Part shown: positions 19,860 through 30,200 of the stretch, in pieces
Layout of the letters: each line of letters starts with the position of its first letter
How positions within the stretch are numbered: the first letter of the stretch is position 1
NCBI RefSeq assembly: GCF_027921745.1
Contig: NC_079240.1
Location: forward strand, 1,357,001-1,421,000
From: Schizosaccharomyces osmophilus
Lineage: Eukaryota; Ascomycota; Schizosaccharomycetes; Schizosaccharomycetales; Schizosaccharomycetaceae
Length of the DNA: 64,000 bases
Direction: 5' to 3'
Program-made: the position numbers and the translations under genes
Notes under the pieces: generated by a model
What the model saw: only the letters and a program-made list of their open reading frames with translations
What the model was told of the DNA's origin: nothing
Databases searched by the model: none

Positions 19860-21485
19860 TTATGAATGCTGGTGTCTTTTTTGAAATAAATGATTTTTTT
19901 GTTTTTTCCCAATATTAAATTGAGTAGCAATGAAGGTATCCTTTGTGTCTTTAAAGTTGCGGTTTTCTTTAGCAACGCCTAATTGATCCAAAAGTTCTGA
20001 TGACTTCTTGGGCATAATGCTTTGAAAGAGTATAGCACATATCCGTAATGTATGAGCTGTGAGCATCAAAACATCTGTTCGAGCAGGCGAATCGCTTTCT
20101 AAATTCCAAGGCTCACTTTCTTGAAACAACTTCGTGACCGAACGTAAAGTACTTTGTATGATTTCAATGAAAGCATGCATTTGTCCTTGATGTACATAAG
20201 CGGCACAAGCGTCTGGTAGTTGAGAAAGATGATTTATAAATTCTTGATGTTTGTCTCTCTTAATCGAAGAAGACCAATTTTTTTGAGCTTCTTCACTTAC
20301 ATACAGTTTTTTTGATTGTATTCTGGATGTAAGCACACCCAAATTTCTTCGTAAATCATGCTCGTAATCTTTTTCTAATCCTTCAATCTCAAAGTTTGAA
20401 TCCGAAGTTAGTCTCCCTTGTTTTAATAGATAGTACTTGACAATCTCCTCCCCGTAGTTCTTTATAAGTTCAAAAGGATCCACGACGTTTCCAAGGGATT
20501 TTGACATTTTCACTTTATTCCTTGTCCAATGTGAATGAACGAGTATCTGTTTCGGTAAAGGAAGCCCTGCTGCCATAAGAAAAGCAGGCCAGTAAATACA
20601 ATGAAAGCGGACAATGTCTTTTCCTATTATATGGACATCAGCAGGCCATCCTCCACTTGCAGGGTCTGACGAGGTCCATGGATATCCAGCGACGGTTACA
20701 TAATTTACTAAAGCATCTAGCCAAACATATATGGTTTGAGAATCGTCGTTTGGAACTGGGATTCCCCAAGATAAGCGGGAGCGAGGTCTCGAGATGCTAA
20801 GGTCTTGAAGGCCAGATTTTAGTTCGGACAAGACCTGGTTATGGTATATGGAAGGCTGAACAAAATTGGGTTGTTGTTCGTATAATTCGATAAGTCGTGA
20901 ACGAAAGGAGGAGAGCTTAAAATGATAATTCATTTCACTAGACCATTGCACCTGTTTCCCTGTTTCTATTGATACTAGCTTTTCTTCACCCGTCGTTTCG
21001 TCCACGATCCGCTGAAGAGCTGACTCGGGATAAAACGTTTCGTCGCTCGTAGAATACCAGCCTTCATGATGCTGGAAGTCGATGTATTCTTTTTCTCGTA
21101 GCTGATTCCAAAATCCCTGAACAGCTGCTGCGTGTTGTTGATTAGTTGTCCGAATAAAATGGCTATATGGGGTATTTGCAAGGACAGCTAAGTCCTTGAA
21201 TCGTCGTGAATTTTCAGCACAAAGGTCCAAAGGATGCTTATTTTGTTCTTGGGCAACGGTTTGAACTTTTAGTCCATGTTCGTCTGTGCCAGTGCTGCTA
21301 AACACCGGTCGGTCTGTTCTTAAAAGTTTTTGAAACCGAGCAATGGAGTCACACAAGACTAAACTGTATAGATGGCCTAAATGGGGTGCGGCATTTACAT
21401 AGAAAATAGGTGTTGTTATGAAAAAAGGTTTTGTTAAAGACTGCAAACTAGGAACGGTCACCTTGAAAGGACCCTTTAAAAACAT
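19860..21485 (-). CDS. msm1: Mitochondrial methionyl-tRNA synthetase
   Basis: 541 residues from the ATG at 21485. Class I synthetase with the HLGH version of HIGH in FYVNAAPHLGHLYSL (about 37-40) and KMSKS in NKVKMSKSLGNVVDPF (about 320). The typical MetG insert and WISWGIPVPND-type motif (RLSWGIPVPND) are present. The N-terminus MFLKGPFKVTVPSLQSLTKP is basic and Ser/Thr-rich, as in a mitochondrial presequence. An in-frame upstream ATG at 21569 would add 28 residues; I prefer the shorter form because it fits the usual length near 540. It charges mitochondrial tRNA-Met. Intronless; corresponds to SPAC27E2.06c. Confidence 0.92.
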   Translation of the reverse strand: MFLKGPFKVTVPSLQSLTKPFFITTPIFYVNAAPHLGHLYSLVLCDSIARFQKLLRTDRPVFSSTGTDEHGLKVQTVAQEQNKHPLDLCAENSRRFKDLAVLANTPYSHFIRTTNQQHAAAVQGFWNQLREKEYIDFQHHEGWYSTSDETFYPESALQRIVDETTGEEKLVSIETGKQVQWSSEMNYHFKLSSFRSRLIELYEQQPNFVQPSIYHNQVLSELKSGLQDLSISRPRSRLSWGIPVPNDDSQTIYVWLDALVNYVTVAGYPWTSSDPASGGWPADVHIIGKDIVRFHCIYWPAFLMAAGLPLPKQILVHSHWTRNKVKMSKSLGNVVDPFELIKNYGEEIVKYYLLKQGRLTSDSNFEIEGLEKDYEHDLRRNLGVLTSRIQSKKLYVSEEAQKNWSSSIKRDKHQEFINHLSQLPDACAAYVHQGQMHAFIEIIQSTLRSVTKLFQESEPWNLESDSPARTDVLMLTAHTLRICAILFQSIMPKKSSELLDQLGVAKENRNFKDTKDTFIATQFNIGKKQKNHLFQKRHQHS

Positions 21486-22417
21486 AAAGGAAAATGTTGT
21501 AGTTGCTTTGCGAAGACAGATGGGCCAAATCTTGGTGTAGTACCACACAATAATAAGAAAAAGAGACAAGAAAGAGCTTTCAAATATACTAATAATAAAC
21601 AGGACCCTGTTTAGGTATGAATTTGTCTACGAAACGCCTTTTTAAGATTTAGAGGTTCAGTCTTTGGGATAAATTTCAATGAAAGGAGTCTCGTAAGCAA
21701 ACCCTTTTTAAAAAGAGATATTTAAGGGTTCCTTTTTTTTATAAGTTTAGTAAAAGAAGTATTGAAAGATTATCAAATGCACACATACAAAAGAAGGTAC
21801 TTTGTTGAATAAAAGGAAAATTGAAATAAGGAATGAAAACATTGTATTTTACATGGATAATTCAACAATTTTTTTAGATGGATCTGTGCGAGTTAACGAC
21901 TATGTATAACGGTATTCTTTACAGCTTACAAACAGCATATCAAATAAATACTTCTTTCAATGTTAAGAAAAGGAGATTATACATAAGCACTGCTGAAAGA
22001 CGGTTAATTCCGAAAAACACAATCCTTGACTAAATATACACATATTTTGAACCACTGAACCTTTTCAAGAAGAATTAGATAGATATTTTAATTATCGTTA
22101 TTTAGCAACAAGTATTTACAACGTTAGTGTACAACTCCTTTATTATGTGAAAGACTTTATTTCCATTCCTTAATTGTTTATTTACTATAGAGCCCTCTTA
22201 GAATACGCTATTTTACATCAAATAATTTGGTATTTCTCGCTAAGCTTAGATGTTGTCTAAGACATATCAGTTCACTTAACCCACACCTTTATTTTTTTCC
22301 AAGGAGTCAGCATTGTGAGAGAGAAAAGAAGTATTCCATAGCGTATCCATCAAATTTTACAAAATTGTGGATATTTATGGTTAATTAAGGCGGGTGGGTT
22401 TTCTTGTATGCTCAAGT
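21486..22417. other. Divergent intergenic region msm1 / pvg2
   Basis: AT-rich, no gene or clear motif seen beyond short A/T tracts. Confidence 0.5.
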
Positions 22418-23590
22418 ATGGACGCTGGTAAGCCCCATTATGGACTTGTTATATGGAAACTGCTAAAGTTTGCTATTCCTTTCATCCTTATTTTTGCAGT
22501 TATACTTGGTTTTTTTAAATCTTATGGGATCGACAGCTTTTCTAATATTCAACTTCGTCTCCAGGAAAAGCCGTTTATCTATGAAGAATGGGGTGAAAAT
22601 GCATTTTCGTACGCTACCGACCGTAATATAAATCCTTACCAAAAAGTTTCTTGCGTGAATGAAGTAGATCGGAATGGAGGATGCGAGCGCCTTCATTTTC
22701 ATGAAGCTCATACTGGGTCCGATTTCCTTGAAGGTCACGGTCATGACCCGACGGCCAAGATAATTGAAGACTGGAATTACAAAATCCCAAGAATTATTCA
22801 TACAATAATAACGGATGACAACACGTACTCGTCTCAGTTTACAGAATTTGAAGTCGACATCCGTTACAGACATCCTGACTGGGAATATGTGAAATGGTCG
22901 GAAGAGAATATGGAAAGATTAATTCATAGGAACTTTCCTTCTTTCCTGAATTCATGGAAAATGCTCAACCGCCCGGCTAGACATCAGTGGGCAACATTGA
23001 TGGGTCTTTACGAGTACGGAGGCCTTTGGGTTTCTCGTTCCTTTCAAGCTCTAAAAAACTTTGATCATGCGATCCAAATTGCTGAAAGATCTGCTTTACT
23101 TAATTCTAGAAATTATTCTAATCCCAACCTAATCGAATATCACCCTTTATTCATGGCTCCAAAATCTCTGAAGTATGATTTTTTTATGGCCTCTCCAAGA
23201 CATCCTTTTGTTTTGTCACTAATCAAGGAACTTTACGAATCAAAAGTACCAGAATCTTTATTGAATAGACGTCTCTTTCAAGGACTTTCAGAATTTTCAA
23301 ACTTTATGGCATTGAACTCCACGAAGATGTATGACAAGACATATATCATTAAAGAATTTTATCTTAAAGACAAGAAGAAATTTGTGGAATATAATCCGCA
23401 TATCATCAATCTCCCTGACCATGCTTTCGCTACTAGTTGGTCTCATCATTCGGACGCAGGATCATCAGACATCTGTTTCCTTGACAATGGTATGTTTGAT
23501 CCTCAGTATTGTGTGGATAACGTTCTGAATATGAAAGGAACTGAATGGGGCGTTTTCTGGTTACCAGTTTACGATCTTTTAGGAATCTGA
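22418..23590 (+). CDS. pvg2: Glycosyltransferase-like type II membrane protein (pvg2-like)
   Basis: 390 residues from the first ATG at 22418 (the frame is open a few codons further up but without an ATG). A short cytosolic N-terminus and one membrane segment (about 16-38, LLKFAIPFILIFAVILGFF) predict a Golgi type II protein. The lumenal part resembles the Och1/Gly_transf_sug fold: IPRIIHTIITDD (about 125), YVKWSEEN, RHQWATLMGLYEYGGLW. In S. pombe Pvg2 is needed for pyruvylated galactose residues on N-glycans. The DxD motif that normally follows YGG in this family is not present (YGGLWVSRSFQ), so catalysis is doubtful or uses other residues. Length equals S. pombe Pvg2 within one residue. Intronless. 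Confidence 0.85.
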   Translation: MDAGKPHYGLVIWKLLKFAIPFILIFAVILGFFKSYGIDSFSNIQLRLQEKPFIYEEWGENAFSYATDRNINPYQKVSCVNEVDRNGGCERLHFHEAHTGSDFLEGHGHDPTAKIIEDWNYKIPRIIHTIITDDNTYSSQFTEFEVDIRYRHPDWEYVKWSEENMERLIHRNFPSFLNSWKMLNRPARHQWATLMGLYEYGGLWVSRSFQALKNFDHAIQIAERSALLNSRNYSNPNLIEYHPLFMAPKSLKYDFFMASPRHPFVLSLIKELYESKVPESLLNRRLFQGLSEFSNFMALNSTKMYDKTYIIKEFYLKDKKKFVEYNPHIINLPDHAFATSWSHHSDAGSSDICFLDNGMFDPQYCVDNVLNMKGTEWGVFWLPVYDLLGI

Positions 23591-24208
23591 TTATTCTTTC
23601 TTTCTTGCATACGTTTACTTTGTTTAATTATAATCATTATCATCAGCTTCAAAGTCCTTTTCTAGGATAGTCTACCCCTTGTTATCATTTTTTCTTTATT
23701 AATTTTGTTTCCTCCCACATTTGCTTTTATTTTGTCGTGAGGATTCCTTGCAATATTTCTGTCTTTTTTTTTTTTTATTTTTTTGTTCATGAACATTATT
23801 AGTTATTTTTTATTATCAAACCCACTTAAATTCATATTTTTGTATTTATCAATACGTATGTTGAAACATTTAAGTCTCATTTTTTCCATAGTAATTGTAA
23901 TCGGGTTCGATTTCCTTCAACCTGCTTATTGAATACTTTCTTTGACGTAAATACAAGTCTATACTCCATCAATAACAGTTCTTGCTAAATTCAACCATTT
24001 TATTTTTGTTTTTGTTTACTCATAAATATTTAGACTTTGCAATCCGTTAGATATCTTAATTTAAATACCGCCGTCGGCGATAATCGGCAAAGCGTAGTAT
24101 TATTTACGTGAATTACATGGATGACCACTTCAATTCGAAAGGATGTAAAAAATTTGTATTTGGATTATTACCCTATATTAGTATTTTTTAAATGTGAAGT
24201 AAGAAAAA
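23591..24208. other. Intergenic pvg2 / mak2; no LTR element present
   Basis: 618 bp of AT-rich DNA. In the S. pombe reference I recall a full-length Tf2 LTR retrotransposon between these two genes. Nothing here resembles an LTR or coding part of such an element, so this interval is an empty site. Confidence 0.55.
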
Positions 24209-27200
24209 ATGAGTGGTATAGAGCTTTTGAATACAGCAATCGATGCTGCAGTTCCAGAGTTAAGCGATTTTACACTAATTTCAAAAAGGGAGAAATCAAA
24301 CCCTTGTTCTTTATTAACGGCAATATTTATAAAAGCACTACACAAGGCAACGAAAAAAAAAGTTGTCCTTAAATTTTCCTTGCAAATTGCCAAGCTCGAA
24401 AATGAGTACTTTCTGTTGCGTCAGTTATCGTCTTTCTCGAAAGGCGATAGCTATGCCATACTTCCAAAATACAGACTCCTTTTAAATAAGTCTGTGGGAG
24501 TACTCGTATTTGATGATCCTGGCCCTGATCTCGTGAAGGATTGGTTGTCTGATTCGCGTCCCGTGGATTTACGGTTATTTTATAAATACGCTTTGGCAGT
24601 ATGTCACACGCTATCTTTTATGCATGATAAACAGTTTGTTCACGGAGAAATTCGTCCAGACTCTTTTCATTTTAACACCGACAATCCTATTCATGCTAGA
24701 CTGTTGACCATTGGAACCAGTGTTTCACCAATTCGTTTTACATTGTCATCGTTAAATTGGCAAAGGCTATACCAGGTTGACGATATTCGCCATAAGCTCC
24801 AGTTCTTTAGTCCAGAACAAATTGGCAGTGTGAGTCGACCATTGGACAGCCGTTCCGATATTTATTCTTTAGGTGTTGCATTTTATGTCTTGTTGACAAA
24901 GTGCTACCCTTGGGGTGGAAAACCAATGCGCATAGTTCAATCCATACACACTCGACAGTTCCCTTCAGTCTTGTCCCGACGCCCGGATTTACCAATAGCG
25001 CTTGATAATCTTATACAAAGGATGACCACCAAGTCTATCGAGGAACGCTATAGTGACACTGATGATCTTTGTGCTGTTTTCTACGAGCTTTTGTTACACC
25101 ATTCAACTTCTCATAATCCGGTTAGTCCAAAACTCAATGACTCTCTGTTAAATTTTAAAAGTAAAAAACAATTGAGTTTCCCTAAACTTATCCTCTGTAA
25201 TCCCTCTGATTACGTCCGAATATTTCAAGAACTGGCTTGCTTTTCCTCAAAACGCGAGGTTTTCACAAGCGGAAAAAACATGTTACGAATTAAGAAAAAG
25301 CATTTGTTCAAGAATTCTTCTGTCCAAAATGAAGCTACGTATTGTCACATTCTTACTGTTACTGGTGAAAGAGGCTGCGGCAAAACAACCTTGTTAGAAT
25401 CTATTGCAGTGGAGGCAAGGAAGTTTGGTTATTTTGCGATGTGTTCTTTTCAAAGTATTCACGCTTCTCCTTTTTCTGCGGTTTTTAATTGTGTCTCACA
25501 AATTTTACGTCAAGTGCTTCGTGAAGAGAGGGAGACAGTTATAAATTATTTTTCTTCTCTTTGGGAGTTTTTAGGAGAAGAACTTGTCTACATGGAACCA
25601 TTATTTAAATGTGTTTCAGAGCTCAATTACCTTTTATCTCCGAAATACAATTTTCATTGTAAACATGAAAATTATATAAAATTAAAGCAAAGAGATACTC
25701 AAGAAATAAGAAGTGCTAGTGGTTGCTTGGGTTTTATTGTCTGTCTTCTCGAAATTTTAAGTTTCACTTGCCGCATAAGATCTACCATTATTGTTTTAGA
25801 TGATCTCCATCTGGCTGACAGTTGCTCTTTAACACTTATTCGTGGCATAATAGCTCACAAATTACCAATCTTGATGATATTGTCCTGGGGTGATCATCTT
25901 GCTATAGATAATCTTCCGCCGTATATTAATGAGATGCCGCAGGCTATGGTCACTCATATAAAGATGAAGCCTTTTGATCAAAAACATATAACTAATTTCT
26001 TAAGTTATTACTTGCGGTATCCCACTCAAACCTTAGACCCTTTAGTTCAGTTAATACAGGGCGTAACACGTGGGAATCCTTTGATTCTAAAAGTTGCTTT
26101 GAATATTGCTCATACCAATGAATGCTTTAAATTTAACGAAAAGACCAATTCCTGGTCATATGATCTGGAGTTAATAAAGCAAAAATTTAAAACTCTGCCT
26201 TCGTTTGAGTTACCGCAAGTCATTTCGAGTTATTTGGAAGATGCATTTCCCGAGAAAACTAGAAAGTTTTTAACTTGGGCAGCTTTACTTATTGCGCCCT
26301 TTTCATACGAGTTCTTGCGCCTGGTAACGCAACCTCTAGGCTTATTTATCCCCCTAGTGGAAATACTTGATTTTACTCTTCCGATTTTCAGATTTTCTGG
26401 GAATGGAATTAATTGCAAATTTACTTCTGGTAATTTACGGGAAGGTTTTTTGTCAAGTATTAGCGCAGGGCAGGCAGAAACGATGCACGCTCACATAGCC
26501 CATGCGTTGATTGAAGGAGAAGCAAAAGAGTTTTTCAAAAATGATGGTGTTCATCATATCCTAAAAGGTTTGGGCGTTATCAAAAAGTCCTCAAACACAA
26601 AACCCTACATTTTGGCGATGCAAATTGTATCTGACCATTTAGTTCAATTTGGAGCGTACATGTATGCTAAGGAACTATTGAAGGCTTGTTTTTTTCTTTT
26701 ACCAAAGAAACCATCTTCTCTAGGTCTCCTAAATAGCCATGAAATGGTAAGGCTGCGGATCGGTATAGCCATGTGTTATTGGTGGAACAAAGATAATAAA
26801 CATTCTTATGCTATTTTACGTAATATAAACTTGGAAACTGTTTCCATATCTGAATACCTTCCGGCATTGAGACTTTTGGCGAAAATTGAATGTTACCAAG
26901 GCAGATCGGAAAATATTATCGAGAAAGTCATTACGATTTTGGACCGACTGAATTTTCCATTCGAGAGAGATTTAAACGAAGATGTATTAAACAGGTTATT
27001 TGACGACTTATCTTCGAAGTTTCTTTCGTGCAGCTTTGAAGTCAAGCGCCGCGAGCCTATTGATCCAGAAAAGATCAGCATAATATCTACGTTGCTTTCT
27101 GATATCTACTTTATTTTGTTCAATGCTTCCCAAGAGTATTACTATTATTTTTCTTTTCTACTTGCAAAACTTTACTTGGAGTACGGCGATAGTTCTCTTA

Positions 27201-30200
27201 GATATTCGCTCATCTTTTTGGCTTCATACAGTTTTGTTAAGAGAAGGAGACCAGAAATTTTTTTGATGGTTAATGAACTACATTTGTCAGTTCATGCTGT
27301 ACGGGGGAGAAGTGCCAGCATTCATGCGGAGCTTTTACATTGGATGATGCGTAATGAACTTGATATGTTTCAGGAAAATCCAAGTATAAGAAATTTAACT
27401 TTAGAAGGAATTTTACTTCGTTGCGTTATTTTTGGTGACAAAATATATGGTTCTTATGTGTTGGCACGCTTGACAGCAGAACGACTTTTTCGTGGAGATC
27501 ATATACACCAACTTTTGCTTGACCAAGAAAATGCAGAAACATTATTACTTTTATGGGAGGTTGAAAAACCATTCAACCATTATCTATTTCTTTGTCGAAA
27601 CGTATTGTTGGCACTCTTTGGTCTGACTAACAATAATGACCCTAATAACATTCTCTCGACAAATCAGAAGTCTCAGGAATCCTTGTCTGAGGAGTTCTTG
27701 TTTAGGAAGCCGTCTACTTTTTGTACTTGGTATTACTCGAGCTTAATCTATTTATGTACATTATTTAAACATAACGATTATGTGGTAGATATTGCTTCAG
27801 AATTTCTAAAAGTTTCGGACTGTAAGATACTGGAACAATTCTATAAACTAGTGAGAGGATTTATTGGGCTTTGTGCTGCACAGGTTCTGTACAAGAAACA
27901 AGACATGTCTGAAGACGAGAGACACAAGGTAACATTGTTGTTAAGCAATGTTTTGGATGCAATGAAGGATTTTGCTTACAATTACAAATTAAAAAGTTAC
28001 TTATTATGGGTTTATTTTCTGCAAGGTATGATTTACCGAAACGAGGGAGATTTTATGAGCGCGGCAAGAAACTTTGAGATCGCTATAGATGCCGAGCATC
28101 AAGGATTCTCTAAAATAGAATTGGCTCTATTGTTTGAAGTTATCGGTGAGTTTTATTTCACGGCTTCTTTCACGTATCTTTCGAAATCTTATTATTTACG
28201 AGCTCTTAACCATTATAGAGACATAGGATGCTACGGCATTGAAAATAGGGTAAAGGAGTTGCTTTCCGAAAAGTTTTCTTTTTCACTTAATCAACCGGTG
28301 TTTTCATCTAAATCCACGACGATGGATAGTGTTTTCCAAGAAATACCCGAGTTATTTCAGAAAAAAGACATCAACGATTTCAGTCTCACATCGCATGACT
28401 TTTTATTTCAGAAAAAGGAAATTGATTTTCTTGCGAGTTGCGATACAAGTATTGAGCGCAATGAAGGCGACAAGGAAATTTATCACAACTATGAAAATGA
28501 GGATGGACACTTGGATATTGTTTCTCTTATATCGGTCATTAAGTGCGGGCAGCTTTTGTCAAGTAAACTAAGACTTGTGTCTTTACTAACTACGGTCATA
28601 AAACTGATTATTGAATATTCTCAGGTCGATTTTGCTGCAGTAATCTTACAGAGTGACTCTCAGTATGTATTATCAGCCTTTGGTAATTCAGAGTATAGTG
28701 AAGCTTTAGAGCCGTCTCTACCTTTAAACGAATCAGATATTAAAATTCCGGAAAGCATTTTGTCAGACGTTTTCACCAATGCACGCATGGTTACGCTTGA
28801 AAGTGTATCGAAGTTAGAAGATGACATTATTATAAAATGGCTTCAGGAAGAGCACAACTTGAATTCTTTTATGATTATACCATTGCAGTTTAAAGACAGT
28901 GTAATAGGTGCCTTATATCTTCAGCTTCCCCGTAATTTAATGCACCTTGGAAACGTAATATTTCTGAAGCTTTTGTCTCAGCAAATTGCGATAAGCATAT
29001 CAAATGCTCTTCTTTTTCAAAACCTTCGTCGAACAATTACTGACAATGTTACGCTGATTGAATCTCAACAGCTTTCATATCAAACGTATAAGAATATTGA
29101 AGAACAATGTATAACGTTATTGGATTCTCTTCCCTGTATTGTTTGGACTTTGGACTCTGAAGTAGGAGAAATAGAGTTCACAAATGCTTCCAAACATGAC
29201 TATTTCGAAACGGTGGACATTAACGGGTCTCTTAGCTGGAAGAAATTTATACATCCGGAACAACATGCATTTTTTCAAGAGAAACTTGAAAATCTAAAAA
29301 GTGAGGAGTTTGGTGAACTTGAACTTTTCTTGAAAAAAAATGGCAGCTTTCATTGGCATCTATGTCGTGGTTTGCCTCTGCAAAGAGGTTCGTGCAACAC
29401 GAAATGGATTGTAGTCTGCATAGATATTAATGATGAAAAAGAAGCCAGGGAAACTGCTATACGTGCTGTGAATTTGAAGGCAAATTTCTTAGCGAGTATG
29501 TCCCACGAATTACGAACACCTTTTTCAAGTTTTTATGGTATGCTTTCATTACTTAGTGATACCAAGCTCAGTGATGAACAGCATGATATTGTTTCTACTG
29601 CTAAACAAAGCTGCACTTCATTAGTCCAAATCATTGACGACTTACTAAATTTTAGCGAGCTAGAGTCTGGGAAAATAAAACTTGAACCTAGCAAAATTTT
29701 TGATGTCGAAGAAAATATTGCGGACTGTATTGAGCTAGTATATCCTTCGATAGCAGATAAGCCTGTCCAAATCTCGTACGATATTTACCCAAATGTTCCT
29801 GCTCTTTTGGCTGGTGATGTGGCCAAACTAAGACAAGTAATTACAAATCTTTTAGGAAACTCTGCCAAATTTACTAATGAGGGTCATATTCTCTTACGTT
29901 GTTCGATGAAAGATGACCCAGAATTGTCGGAATCTGATTATTATTTATATTTCGAAATTGAAGACACTGGAATTGGATTAAAACCAGATCAGATGAAACT
30001 TTTATTCAAGCCTTTTACTCAAGTTGATGGTAGTACTACTCGAATTTATGGCGGTTCTGGTCTTGGACTATCAATTTGCTTAGAAATCTGTAAAATAATG
30101 GATGGCAATATTGGTGTCAAATCTGTGTATGACGAAGGATCCACATTTTGGTTTTACGTGCGATTAAGTAAAGTCACTTTTGAATTATCCCGTGAACATT

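Noticed and set aside
21486-21569. N-terminal extension of methionyl-tRNA synthetase to ATG 21569
   Set aside because: The hydrophobic extension is less like a presequence than the inner start, and the total length exceeds the family norm; kept only as an alternative.
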